From positions 7,440,001-7,504,000 of the forward strand of contig NZ_CP049143.1 in the NCBI RefSeq assembly GCF_011044495.1: a stretch of DNA of 64,000 nucleotides, in the 5' to 3' direction. Shown piece by piece: positions 8,349-16,465 of the stretch. The stretch is from Roseimicrobium sp. ORNL1 (lineage in GTDB: Bacteria; Verrucomicrobiota; Verrucomicrobiia; Verrucomicrobiales; Verrucomicrobiaceae). The translations under genes and the position numbers were made by a program. Under the pieces are notes generated by a model, which worked only from the letters and a program-made list of their open reading frames with translations, was not told the DNA's origin and searched no databases. Positions within the stretch are counted from its first letter, which is position 1. Every line of letters starts with the position of its first letter.

Positions 8349-9793
8349 GGAGATTTCCGAATTGCTTCCTTCGCCAAACTCTCAATTTCATCGTCGCCAC
8401 GAGTGTGGGCGTTCTTCACGATCTCGCCGAGCGCAGCCTTTGCTTCCGGCCCACCGGTCTGGAGCAACTTCTCGATCAGGGCTTTCAGAATCACGGGATC
8501 CGATTCACCCACGCGAGCACCGAGCAATGCCACCGCAGCAGTTCGATTTTTGATGACGCGATCCATCTCACTGATGGCAAGCAACCGGAAAATGGGATTG
8601 GGGCTTTCGCTCAGTGTCTTCCAGGGGGCAGCGACCACGGACTGCGCTTGATCGATCACGCTCGGATATTCACGCACAAGCATCCTGACCGACGTGTAAG
8701 TGATGAAATCGAGTTCGCTTGGTTCCGCATTTTTGGCAATTCCCGCAACATGCCACAGAGTCTCGCAGACAGAGCCCTGTCCCAGGACCGTCCTCCATTG
8801 GGCGTCGAGCGAGGCGCTGTCGGGCGATAGCCCATCGATAATGCGGTCGTGCCCGCTGTTCTCATCCTTGAGGTAAGCGCTGAACTCTTTTGGGAGAGTC
8901 TTGCCAGCCCCATCTACTGAGGCCTCGGGCAACGCGGTGGCTTTTGCCAACTTGCGGTAAGCCAAAGCGGCCGCTTCCTGTTGCGCGACCCAGTTCTTCA
9001 GTTCCACGAACTGCGCGTCTATCATCGCCCTGTTCTGGGTGTATTTCGTTTTCAGGACCACAAGACCATCACCACCGGGGGCATAGCGGGCAAAGCAGCT
9101 CTTTGCATCATCGACGCCGCCAAGGAACATGTGAGCTTCCTCCCAAGGCCCCGCTCTCAACTGGGCTACGACGGCAGGCGCATCGAGAATCATCACCCCT
9201 GCGGCATCGATGGGCGGAGGCCGATCCTCCCAATCCGGCTCGGAGGTATAGCCGTGACCGACGCGGAACACCAGGGCGGCGAGAGTCGTGTCCGCAACGT
9301 TGGCGTCACGCTGTTTTACATGAAAAGCGGCCGTCTCACGGAAGCATACACTCAAGTTTGCGAGGTGACCGAAGGCTCCATTTACGAAGGCCGGTACATC
9401 TTGCGGTCGAAAGATCTCAGCCAGCAATGGCACCGAGGCGAAAAGGTCCGTTTGCTCTTGTGAGGCTGCTGCCCGGTCCAGCTGGGTTTTGATGGCCTTC
9501 AGTCTCGCGAACCAGGGCGAGCTCTGCCCATCCGGCCCCACCGGAACGGACGCAAGCACCTCGGCAAGCCCCTTGCGGGCCCGGTCCACACTATCCAGGT
9601 CGAGTTTCCGGATCTTGCCCAGTGGTGGATCCGCCAGCTCCTCGGGTGTCGCCACAGCCTCTGCTAGGCGGCCAATGGGTTCCCCAGTGCCCGGATTCGC
9701 CGTGGATGGGGGCGTCACACCTTGTGCGTACAGACTGGCGCCCGTGATCTGCATAAAGATCGCGAAAGCAAAAAGAAGAGACCGCATACCCAT
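8345..9793 (-). CDS. Exported hypothetical protein, helix-rich
   Basis: About 482 residues when started at 9793 (MGMRSLLFAFAIFMQITG), which gives a clean signal peptide ending near SLYAQG. An ATG 41 codons earlier (9916) overlaps the stop of the upstream gene by ATGA, so coupling to that start cannot be excluded, but it would bury the signal peptide. The mature protein is Ala/Leu-rich; the C-terminal part (LRVLAISEMDR, DPVILKALIEKLLQTG, EAKAALGEIVKNA) looks like HEAT-type helical repeats. Part of a run of co-directional exported proteins from 10950 to 5754. Function unknown. Confidence 0.6.
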   Translation of the reverse strand: MGMRSLLFAFAIFMQITGASLYAQGVTPPSTANPGTGEPIGRLAEAVATPEELADPPLGKIRKLDLDSVDRARKGLAEVLASVPVGPDGQSSPWFARLKAIKTQLDRAAASQEQTDLFASVPLLAEIFRPQDVPAFVNGAFGHLANLSVCFRETAAFHVKQRDANVADTTLAALVFRVGHGYTSEPDWEDRPPPIDAAGVMILDAPAVVAQLRAGPWEEAHMFLGGVDDAKSCFARYAPGGDGLVVLKTKYTQNRAMIDAQFVELKNWVAQQEAAALAYRKLAKATALPEASVDGAGKTLPKEFSAYLKDENSGHDRIIDGLSPDSASLDAQWRTVLGQGSVCETLWHVAGIAKNAEPSELDFITYTSVRMLVREYPSVIDQAQSVVAAPWKTLSESPNPIFRLLAISEMDRVIKNRTAAVALLGARVGESDPVILKALIEKLLQTGGPEAKAALGEIVKNAHTRGDDEIESLAKEAIRKSP

Positions 9794-9912
9794 ATCTGTT
9801 GATCCAGGATTGTGTGTCTGTAGTAGCAGTCGAGGAGAACTCACAGGCGAGGCCTCCGCAGCGTGAGCGGCACCGTGAACATGCCGACATTGAGCAACAT
9901 ACGCCGTTCGAT

Positions 9913-10950
9913 TCATCTGATAGAAGCCGTCCGCTCGTTGATCCGCTTCTTGTAGTCGTATTCCAGGTTCCGGCTGCCGGAGGGATTGAAGTAGATTTCC
10001 ATCTGCACCTGGGCGCTCGGGCCATTGTGCTGCGCTACTTGCGCCGTGATTGCGGCATATTTGTTGTCCGGGGTCCTTAGGTAAAACCGGAGCTTTTGCA
10101 CGCCAAGGTAATCCGGTGGACCGGACTTTTGTGCAATCGTGATCGATGGCACGTAGCCGTCATCTGGCGCGGTGAACATGGGGTCGTCCTTCGTTTCTGC
10201 AATGCCTCCGCCGCTACCGGCCTGGACGGTCAGCGTGTAGTCAAAGGTGCCCGGTTTGGTTTGATTGGTGCGCGTGACTGTGAAAATCAAATCGCCTCCC
10301 CCTGCCTGGCCCATCTTGACATTGAAGGGGTGTGGCTTCCCGTCCACCGTCAGATCGCTGGCCAGGGCCCAAAGGTACATCGGCTCCGGAGCGATCAGCT
10401 TCCACAGTTGGAAGACCACTGGGTCGGCCGGGTCGGGCAAATGGAAGTGAGGTTCAAAGAAGGCTGCGTACTCAAAACTGGCCCGCGACTTCGGTTGGCC
10501 GACGTGGTCCTCTTTGTAGACCGTGACGGTAAGGCCCTTCCCCTGCACTCCAGAGAACAGGAAGCTTCCATCAGCACCCGTGGTCAGCTTGCTTTCGTTT
10601 GGCCGACCTCCGAGAGGCGACCAGGAAAGGTCCACCCGTGCTCCATCGACCGGCGCATGATTCTGGTCCACGACTTTCCCGTAAAACTCAATGGGGGTCT
10701 TCCACTCGAAGCTCCGATCTACTTTCTGCATGTAGTTCCACCACTCCCACATGGCCTTTTCATCAGCCGTCTTGGGAGGGTAGACAGTAGATTTGAAGAG
10801 CCTGGGCTTCGGCACACGCACGCCAAACCAGAAGACACCTCCCGCCAGCAACAAGACCGCCAAGACGGCCATCACCACACGCTGTTTCATGCGCTTGCGT
10901 GAGCGCGATGCGGCAGCGTCGATGGAAGGGCGATTGGGGTTGATGGACAT
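9913..10950 (-). CDS. Membrane-anchored protein with carboxypeptidase-regulatory-like domain
   Basis: 345 residues. A basic N-terminus (SRKRMKQR) precedes one membrane helix at about 22-45, so most of the protein is periplasmic. The segment IEFYGKVVDQNHAPVDGARVDLSW ... GADGSFLFSGVQGKGLTVTV at about 90-145 has the form of a carboxypeptidase-regulatory-like (CarboxypepD_reg) beta-sandwich. The rest is beta-rich without a recognised family. It is the first gene of the co-directional group of exported proteins and is coupled or closely spaced to the next. Confidence 0.65.
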   Translation of the reverse strand: MSINPNRPSIDAAASRSRKRMKQRVVMAVLAVLLLAGGVFWFGVRVPKPRLFKSTVYPPKTADEKAMWEWWNYMQKVDRSFEWKTPIEFYGKVVDQNHAPVDGARVDLSWSPLGGRPNESKLTTGADGSFLFSGVQGKGLTVTVYKEDHVGQPKSRASFEYAAFFEPHFHLPDPADPVVFQLWKLIAPEPMYLWALASDLTVDGKPHPFNVKMGQAGGGDLIFTVTRTNQTKPGTFDYTLTVQAGSGGGIAETKDDPMFTAPDDGYVPSITIAQKSGPPDYLGVQKLRFYLRTPDNKYAAITAQVAQHNGPSAQVQMEIYFNPSGSRNLEYDYKKRINERTASIR

Positions 10951-11291
10951 CGGGTAGAGAAAAGGCCGGATTTTGCAACAAACGCCACCAAGAAGGTCTT
11001 CATTTGTTTTCGAGAGCGGCTCTCTAAATGACTGCTCCTGACGCCTTTGTCTCGGGTGAGACGCCGACTGCGCCGCCCCTTTTCAGTCCCCAAATCCACT
11101 GGGGCCAGCCCTCCGCCGGGGGCTCCTATCCCCATCGCTCCTCCAGATCGTACCCATTTCAGAGCAACTGTGCCAGATCGGCCGTTTGGCCCCCCAACGG
11201 GACGACGCCGCGCCTTGCACTCCCCTGCTCCGTGCGCTACGTCCAGATCCCCACTCACACAGGACACTTTCCCTTCTACTGACTACTCATC
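10951..11291. other. Gene-free interval upstream of lpdA
   Basis: 341 bp between two divergently transcribed genes. Several overlapping open frames exist on both strands, but all are Pro/Arg-rich, conflict with one another and show no domain character, so I call none. It should contain the promoter of lpdA; I see no confident -35/-10 pair or operator. Confidence 0.5.
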
Positions 11292-12674
11292 ATGACCTAC
11301 GACCTCATCGTCATCGGCGGCGGCCCCGCGGGATACGTCGGCGCCATCCGCGCCGCCCAGCTTGGCAAAAAAGTGGCCTGCGTGGAAAATGACCGCGCCG
11401 GCGGTACCTGCCTGAACTGGGGCTGCATTCCCACCAAGGCGCTCCTGAAGAACGCCGAGCTGTACCACACCCTCACGCATCGCGCGGACGAGTTCGGCTT
11501 GAAGATTGACGGCATCTCCTATGACTGGAGCAAGATCGTCGGCCGCAGCCGCAAGGTGTCCGACAAGCTCTGTGGCGGCATCGAGTTCCTCTTCAAGAAG
11601 AACAAGGTGGACTACATCCGCGGCACCGCCGCCATCCCTGCCGCTGGCAAGGTGGAAGTGACGGACAAGGACGGCAAGAAGACCTCCTACGACACCCAGA
11701 AGATCCTGGTGGCCACCGGCGCCAAGTCCCGCCCCATGCCCGGCCTGCCCTTCAATGGCAAGACGGTCATCGGCAGTCGCGAGGCGCTCACCCTGGCCGA
11801 GCAGCCCAAGGAAATCCTCATCGTGGGCGCTGGCGCCATCGGCATCGAGTTTGCCTACTTCTTCAATGCCTACGGCACGAAGGTGACCGTGGTCGAAATG
11901 ATGCCCCGCATCCTCCCTGTGGAAGATGAAGAGGTGAGCGCGGCCCTGGAAAAGAGCCTGAAGAAGGCCGGCATCCGCATCCTGACGAACACCAAGGTCA
12001 CCGCCTCCAAGGATCACGGCGACAAGGTGAGCCTCACGGTCGAAGGCGCCGCCAATGAAACGCTGGAAGCCCCCATGTGCCTCGTGGCCATCGGCGTGGT
12101 GCCCCTGCTGCCGGAAGGCGTGGAGCTCAAGAAGTCCGAAAAAGGCGGCTGGCTCGACACCGACGCCAACTACGAGACCAATGTGAAGGGCATCTACGGC
12201 GCCGGCGACATCATCGGGCCGCCCTGGCTCGCCCACGTGGCCAGCTACGAAGCCGTGCATGCGGTGGAAGGCATGTTCAAGCCCGGTCACAAGCCGAAGA
12301 AGGTCACCACCTTCCCGGGTTGCACCTACTGCCAGCCGCAGGTCGCCAGCATCGGCCTTACCGAAGCCCAGGCGAAAGCCAAGGGCCTGAAGTACAAGGT
12401 CGGCAAGTTCCCCTACCAGGTCAGCGGCAAGGCACTCGCCATCGCCGAGACGGAAGGTTTTGTGAAGATCATTTACGGAGAGCCCCACGGCGAAATCATC
12501 GGCGCCCACATCATCGGCGCCGAAGCGACCGAGCTCATCGCCGAGATGAGCCTGGCCGTGACCCTGGAAGCTACTGCAGACGAAATCGAAGCCACCATCC
12601 ACGCGCATCCGACCCTGGCCGAGATGCTGAAGGAAGCCACCGAAGTGGCCGAGGGGCATCCGATTCATATCTAG
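11292..12674 (+). CDS. lpdA: Dihydrolipoyl dehydrogenase (E3)
   Basis: 460 residues, full length for the family. The FAD-binding GGGPAG is at 9-14; the redox disulfide is in GGTCLNWGCIPTK (Cys40/Cys45); the NAD-binding motif GAGAIGIEFA is near 180; a second FAD motif is GIYGAGDI; the active-site HPTLAE (His439, Glu444) is at the C-terminus. It reoxidises the lipoyl group of 2-oxoacid dehydrogenase complexes. It stands alone with its own terminator, while pdhA and pdhB are about 45 kb away in this window and no E2 gene is present, so E3 is probably shared by several complexes. Confidence 0.97.
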   Translation: MTYDLIVIGGGPAGYVGAIRAAQLGKKVACVENDRAGGTCLNWGCIPTKALLKNAELYHTLTHRADEFGLKIDGISYDWSKIVGRSRKVSDKLCGGIEFLFKKNKVDYIRGTAAIPAAGKVEVTDKDGKKTSYDTQKILVATGAKSRPMPGLPFNGKTVIGSREALTLAEQPKEILIVGAGAIGIEFAYFFNAYGTKVTVVEMMPRILPVEDEEVSAALEKSLKKAGIRILTNTKVTASKDHGDKVSLTVEGAANETLEAPMCLVAIGVVPLLPEGVELKKSEKGGWLDTDANYETNVKGIYGAGDIIGPPWLAHVASYEAVHAVEGMFKPGHKPKKVTTFPGCTYCQPQVASIGLTEAQAKAKGLKYKVGKFPYQVSGKALAIAETEGFVKIIYGEPHGEIIGAHIIGAEATELIAEMSLAVTLEATADEIEATIHAHPTLAEMLKEATEVAEGHPIHI

Positions 12675-12709
12675 TCGCGGAAAGGCGAATCAGCACTTCC
12701 TGCAAAAAG

Positions 12710-12735
12710 GCACCGGCGAGAGCCGGTGCTTTTTT
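12710..12735 (+). terminator. Rho-independent terminator of lpdA
   Basis: A perfect 8-bp GC-rich stem GCACCGGC/GCCGGTGC with a GAGA loop is followed by six T residues, 35 bp after the lpdA stop. This is the best intrinsic terminator in the window. Confidence 0.92.
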
Positions 12736-12768
12736 GTTTGCGTCATGACTCCTGCTCCACGGGTACGC

Positions 12769-13194
12769 TCACGCCGGAACAAACTTCCGCACCTGACGCC
12801 GGACGTACGCATCCGACAATCGCGCATCCTTCAATCCTGCATTGATGCGCATGATGTACTCCTGCTTGGGTGTACCTTCTTTAGTGATGGGATCAACATA
12901 GACGAGCGCAGTCTTATCTTGATTCTCACATCGTACCGTCATCTCCACTTTCAGGTAGGATCCGGAGCTGACTCCTTCAAATCCATCCAACGCATCTTCG
13001 TCTGTCGGCGAGACTTCGAACAACACGCCTTCGACCTCATCACCCGGTGAAGGGAACACACTGGCATAGCCCCGCGTCGTGATGATCCACCGGTATCCAG
13101 GCAGCACCGCATGTCCCACTTTGCGGTGTTGGGGACACCGCTTCTTCATTTGCTCGTCCCACATGTTGGACCCGTACGCGAAATAGAATCTCAT
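12769..13194 (-). CDS. Gamma-glutamylcyclotransferase-like protein
   Basis: 141 residues from the Met of MRFYFAYGSNMW; the open frame extends 14 codons upstream, but YGSNM normally lies a few residues from the start. The YGSN loop that binds the gamma-glutamyl group is present, and FPSPGDEVEGVLFEVSPTDEDALDGFEG fits the central beta-barrel with the acidic catalytic position in DGFEG. Enzymes of this family release 5-oxoproline from gamma-glutamyl compounds; the natural substrate here cannot be told. It converges on lpdA. Confidence 0.82.
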   Translation of the reverse strand: MRFYFAYGSNMWDEQMKKRCPQHRKVGHAVLPGYRWIITTRGYASVFPSPGDEVEGVLFEVSPTDEDALDGFEGVSSGSYLKVEMTVRCENQDKTALVYVDPITKEGTPKQEYIMRINAGLKDARLSDAYVRRQVRKFVPA

Positions 13195-13239
13195 GGTCGT
13201 GGTGCCGTGCTCGTTTCGTCCCAGGAAATCCAACAAGCA

Positions 13240-13632
13240 TCAATGCCAGTTATTCATATTCCTGAGCCCGGGCCCAAGATGCATGGCACAACCAGAAATC
13301 GACATCAACAATGCGACCACGAGTATCCACCAGATCCGGCGGAGCTTTCTTGCTGGCAGTGACTTGCAACCCGAGAGACCCGTAAACAGCAAAATCCAGA
13401 AGGCCCCGTGGGCGACCAATCCGAAGGGCCACCACTCCTCATACGAGTTCATCGTGACCTTGGTGAAGCATCCGATGATGCCCAATGGAGCGTTGAGTAC
13501 GACCATGGGAACAAAGATAGCGCCGTAACCCAAAATCGGCACGGCGACGAGGTATGCCACCACCGGCAGCAATATCCAACACCACGGGGTACGAAGAGCG
13601 CTGTCCGAATCGTGAGGCGGTTCATTATTCAT
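13240..13632 (-). CDS. Small integral membrane protein, unknown
   Basis: 130 residues from the ATG at 13632 (MNNEPPHDSD); a TTG 11 codons upstream is less likely. Three to four hydrophobic segments are visible (WCWILLPVVAYLVAVPILGYG, IFVPMVVLNAPLGIIGC, GAFWILLFTGLSG, IWWILVVALLMSISGCAM). No family recognised. It lies 45 bp upstream of the GGCT-like gene on the same strand. Confidence 0.5.
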   Translation of the reverse strand: MNNEPPHDSDSALRTPWCWILLPVVAYLVAVPILGYGAIFVPMVVLNAPLGIIGCFTKVTMNSYEEWWPFGLVAHGAFWILLFTGLSGCKSLPARKLRRIWWILVVALLMSISGCAMHLGPGLRNMNNWH

Positions 13633-13767
13633 CAGGCTGCCAGATGTAGAAACCCCTGTAGTCAAAATGTTGAATCAACCCTCCGCTGGTGAAAACAGCA
13701 CCTCTTTTTCGCGCGGTCCGTCATGGTATGCACGCGCTCCAATCGAGTATTCATGAGAGGGGCATGG

Positions 13768-14190
13768 TCACAATCCTTCTTCGGTCGGCGACGCTATGCT
13801 GTGGTGCCTATTGTCTTCCCACCACTCCCGCAATCCCGGATTCCACCGCTGCCAGAAGATACCGTGATAGCTCTTCTGTTTCGTCTCACGCCAGATGAAG
13901 AAGGTGCTCAAACAGACACAGCCGATGAAGACCGCAGGCCATCCGGGCCAGTCTGTCAGCAGGGTGCATGCTGACAGCACCACAAATGTCCCGGCCCAAA
14001 TGAATTCGGAGTTACGCGCGATGCGGAACACATTGCAGAATAAGAAGAAGTGTCCCACGACGCAAACCACTGCGGCTCCAGCCCACCAGATCACGGATCC
14101 CATCAACCACGCAACCACAGCACCGAGGACGAGCACAACAGCGTCCATGACTGAGCAGCGAAAGCCGGGGCGGAAGTGATGCTGGGGCAT
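13768..14190 (-). CDS. Small integral membrane protein, unknown
   Basis: 140 residues with about four hydrophobic segments, arranged as two pairs: VMDAVVLVLGAVVAWLMGS and AGAAVVCVVGHFFLFCNVF, then WAGTFVVLSACTLL and PAVFIGCVCLSTFFIW. The loop FRIARNSEFIWAG joins the pairs. The C-terminus is polar and Trp-rich. Met-15 is an alternative start that would put the first helix at the N-terminus. No function can be assigned. Confidence 0.5.
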   Translation of the reverse strand: MPQHHFRPGFRCSVMDAVVLVLGAVVAWLMGSVIWWAGAAVVCVVGHFFLFCNVFRIARNSEFIWAGTFVVLSACTLLTDWPGWPAVFIGCVCLSTFFIWRETKQKSYHGIFWQRWNPGLREWWEDNRHHSIASPTEEGL

Positions 14191-14223
14191 AATCTTCGAA
14201 GCAGCACGCTCGTCCGTCTTCCA

Positions 14224-14982
14224 CTACGTGTCCGTCGAGATATCATCCCACGCCTGGTCCATATATCCGATGAGCCAGTTCAGCACGTAGTGCCGTTCCT
14301 GCACCACACCGCCTTCGAGCTTGGCGGGTGCCTCCTGGTTCTTCAGCCGGGCGCTCGTCACCGCCCAGTGATAACGATAGATCAGGTCCGCTTCATCCAA
14401 GAGCTCATTCAGTGGGCGAAGCTTGGCGTCCTTGATGAACTGCGCTGTGTCGCGATCCTTGAGGAAACTCACCGCTTTGGGAACATCGCAGATGCCCTCG
14501 GGACGTTCGAGATTATCCACGTAGCCCAGGGACCAGAGCAGCACCCACAGGCATTCATAGCGCCAGGAGAACTTGATGCTATCCTCCCGCGCCGGTGATG
14601 GATCCTTGATGAAGGCCGCTTCTTCTGGTGTGAAGAATTTCTCCGCACCGAATTTCGTCACCAGCGAGTCGATGACTTTCTGCTCTACTCCTTCTCCCTT
14701 CACCGCTGTCAGGCAGACCGCGATGGCGCGCTGCGCGATCTCCTCTTTGGTACGCGTCTTTGCCTCTTGGGAATCCTCGATGACCGGGAGGCTATCCAGG
14801 ATGGGCACGCCTTCCTTCTTCAGCCTATCCAAGGAACGCGTCTTGCGCTCCGCCGCCTCCTTGGAAGGAGTGGTCGCTTCACGCTGCTGAATCTTTTCTT
14901 TTCGTTCTTCGGCGGTCTGGCACATGACAGGCGAGATTGAGACCGCAAACAGGAAGACTGTAAGAGCATGCACGCAGTTCAT
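14224..14982 (-). CDS. Exported DUF4272 protein
   Basis: 252 residues from MNCVHALTVFLFAVS, which begins a signal peptide; the frame is open 31 codons further but that part has no signal character. After a charged, helical segment (about 25-75) comes a DUF4272 domain: FSWRYECLWVLLWSLGYVDN, FIKDAKLRPLNELLDEADLI and HYVLNWLIGYMDQAWDDIST at the end are characteristic. DUF4272 proteins are widespread and uncharacterised, and some are found with polymorphic toxin loci. The signal peptide is unusual for this family. Confidence 0.8.
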   Translation of the reverse strand: MNCVHALTVFLFAVSISPVMCQTAEERKEKIQQREATTPSKEAAERKTRSLDRLKKEGVPILDSLPVIEDSQEAKTRTKEEIAQRAIAVCLTAVKGEGVEQKVIDSLVTKFGAEKFFTPEEAAFIKDPSPAREDSIKFSWRYECLWVLLWSLGYVDNLERPEGICDVPKAVSFLKDRDTAQFIKDAKLRPLNELLDEADLIYRYHWAVTSARLKNQEAPAKLEGGVVQERHYVLNWLIGYMDQAWDDISTDT

Positions 14983-15071
14983 GATGATGCGGAGCGTAGT
15001 GTTAAAATCAGCACGCAATCTCTTCAAGCGTTGGGTGCGCAAACTTCTGCAATGGCACACGCTTTCACACA

Positions 15072-15470
15072 TCACCCTTCCGGGATGATCCAGAGAAATA
15101 TCAGTTTCCCACTCTTCTGATCCACATACGCCTCGAAGCCATTGCCGATGTCACCCGGGTTGGTGATCGCCCACACAGGTCGGTCAGGCTCCAGGTCCTT
15201 GAAGGTACCGTAGACGATGAGCGCGCGTCGTTCACTTTCACTCAAGGCACTGCTAACAAGCTTCAGTCCCGCCGCGGAGGTCATGCTGCGCGCACCCACT
15301 CTGCCAGGCTCCGTCACCTGATGGTTCAGCAGCTCGAAGTGGGGATGCTTTGCGAGGGTCTTTGCCAGCGAGTCCTTCCAGAGGGTCTGAAACGCCGCCA
15401 GCGGATCCTCTGCCCGTGATGACGTGACAAGGAGGAGGAATAGCAGGCATGTCACGAAAGCGGCTCTCAT
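15072..15470 (-). CDS. Exported hypothetical protein
   Basis: 132 residues from MRAAFVTCLLFLLLVTSSRAE, a clear signal peptide. The frame is open 23 codons upstream (from 15539), but that extension would hide the signal. The mature part ends in a beta-hairpin FEAYVDQKSGKLIFLWIIPEG. Same strand as the DUF4272 gene and 89 bp upstream of its preferred start, so likely one transcript. No family recognised. Confidence 0.55.
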   Translation of the reverse strand: MRAAFVTCLLFLLLVTSSRAEDPLAAFQTLWKDSLAKTLAKHPHFELLNHQVTEPGRVGARSMTSAAGLKLVSSALSESERRALIVYGTFKDLEPDRPVWAITNPGDIGNGFEAYVDQKSGKLIFLWIIPEG

Positions 15471-15611
15471 ACGTGGCAGGATATTGTCACTCAACTTCGT
15501 GGCCGTAAAGCACGCAAACTCGCGAGCACGGACTCTCACGTTCCCCGCTCAAACACCAGTTACCAACGCTTCGGAAATCCAGCCCAGACTGAACCGCACG
15601 CCATGCGTCGC

Positions 15612-16025
15612 TCAATTCTTGAGTTTCTCTTCCCAACCGTCCTTCACCCCACACCCAGCGATCGGCCTCACCTCCACTGCCATGCGGTGGTCCAGGCCCG
15701 GGCAGGCGCGCGCCAGTTCCACGGCTTCCTCCAGGTCCCTGGCAGTGATCATCACATATCCACCGATGATTTCCTTCGACTCGATGAGCGGGCCATCGGT
15801 CATCATCGCGCCATGGGAACCCCGCAGCACCTTGCCGGTTGTCTCCAGGCCATTGGTGCCAAGAACGTGCCCCCTCGCATACATGGATTCCATCCATTCC
15901 CGGAAGTGTACCATGATCCGCTCCAGTTCCACGGGCGAGGGAGGCGGCCCATCACCATGCGGCTGGCGAAAGAGGAACATGAACTTGGGCTGGGACTCAG
16001 TAGCGGAGGTGGACGAGGTAGGCAT
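15612..16025 (-). CDS. YCII-related protein
   Basis: 137 residues from the Met at 16025. The segments KFMFLFRQPHGDG, FREWMESMYARGHVLGTNGL, GPLIESKEIIGGYVMITARDLEEAVELARACPGL and VEVRPIA are the standard YCII/DGPF layout: a ferredoxin-like dimeric fold with a conserved pattern of GP-x(2-3)-E-x-KE. Members are small proteins of unclear enzymatic role, often near sigma factors; none is seen here. The first ~15 residues are a Ser/Thr-rich tail. Confidence 0.85.
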   Translation of the reverse strand: MPTSSTSATESQPKFMFLFRQPHGDGPPPSPVELERIMVHFREWMESMYARGHVLGTNGLETTGKVLRGSHGAMMTDGPLIESKEIIGGYVMITARDLEEAVELARACPGLDHRMAVEVRPIAGCGVKDGWEEKLKN

Positions 16026-16105
16026 GATGGATGACGGATGGACTGCTGCTCTCATACGCATGACGAATCCGTTCGTACCGTCAGGACACATCGTGCAGCA
16101 ATATT

Positions 16106-16135
16106 TGTAGAAGGCTTCTGAAGAAGCCTTCTACA
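16106..16135 (-). terminator. 13-bp perfect hairpin downstream of the ferredoxin gene
   Basis: Two perfect 13-base arms (16106-16118 and 16123-16135) enclose a TGAA loop, 13 bp past the ferredoxin stop. No run of T follows on either strand, so it may be a Rho-dependent or bidirectional terminator, an mRNA-stabilising hairpin, or a member of a dispersed repeat. Confidence 0.6.
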
Positions 16136-16147
16136 TTCCACGCCGCC

Positions 16148-16375
16148 TCACTCCCTGCCGATGGATTCGGACGGACACCCTTCCATGGCTTCGATGGCCT
16201 GCGCGATTTCTTCCTCCGTTACCGGCTGCGTGTGAACGATGCTGTAGCCACCTTCATCCCAGCGGGTGAAGAATTGCGGGGCGTGGTCCCGGCATTGGTC
16301 GCAGTCGATACAGGTGTTGTCGACGTAGAAGGAGCCGGAGACATTTTCAGGATTGCGGTCGAGTGGGTGGGGCAT
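16148..16375 (-). CDS. Single-cluster ferredoxin
   Basis: 75 residues from MPHPLDRNPENV. The motif CIDCDQC at 22-28 with a distant Cys67 followed by Pro gives a one-cluster ferredoxin of the C-x2-C-x2-C...CP type, expected to hold a [4Fe-4S] or [3Fe-4S] centre. The acidic character (EEEIAQAIEAMEG) is typical. It would shuttle electrons to an unidentified partner. It is divergent from the LysR gene across 90 bp, which suggests control by that regulator. Confidence 0.9.
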   Translation of the reverse strand: MPHPLDRNPENVSGSFYVDNTCIDCDQCRDHAPQFFTRWDEGGYSIVHTQPVTEEEIAQAIEAMEGCPSESIGRE

Positions 16376-16435
16376 GGTGGGATGAGTTTGTTGTTTGTTG
16401 TTTTTCAAGCGCCCCACCCTGCCCCGGCGGTGGCC

Positions 16436-16464
16436 TTGCGTGAAATGCATTAATGCCATACATT
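16436..16464 (+). promoter_or_regulatory. Sigma-70-like promoter with palindromic operator for the LysR gene
   Basis: TTGCGT at 16436-16441 and TACATT at 16459-16464 are separated by exactly 17 bp. The spacer carries the perfect palindrome GCATTAATGC at 16447-16456, a plausible LysR site shared with the divergent ferredoxin gene. The -10 box ends one base before the annotated ATG, so transcription would begin near 16471 and the first usable start would be the second in-frame ATG at 16472 on a leaderless mRNA. Confidence 0.4.
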
Positions 16465-16465
16465 C

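Noticed and set aside
11028-11282. Possible 84-residue protein upstream of lpdA
   Set aside because: Pro/Ser-rich, with rival frames on both strands and no ribosome site.
11283-12668. 461-codon open frame antisense to lpdA
   Set aside because: It mirrors the codons of a clear lpdA; no domain, Asp/His/Gly-rich composition typical of antisense frames in GC-rich genes.
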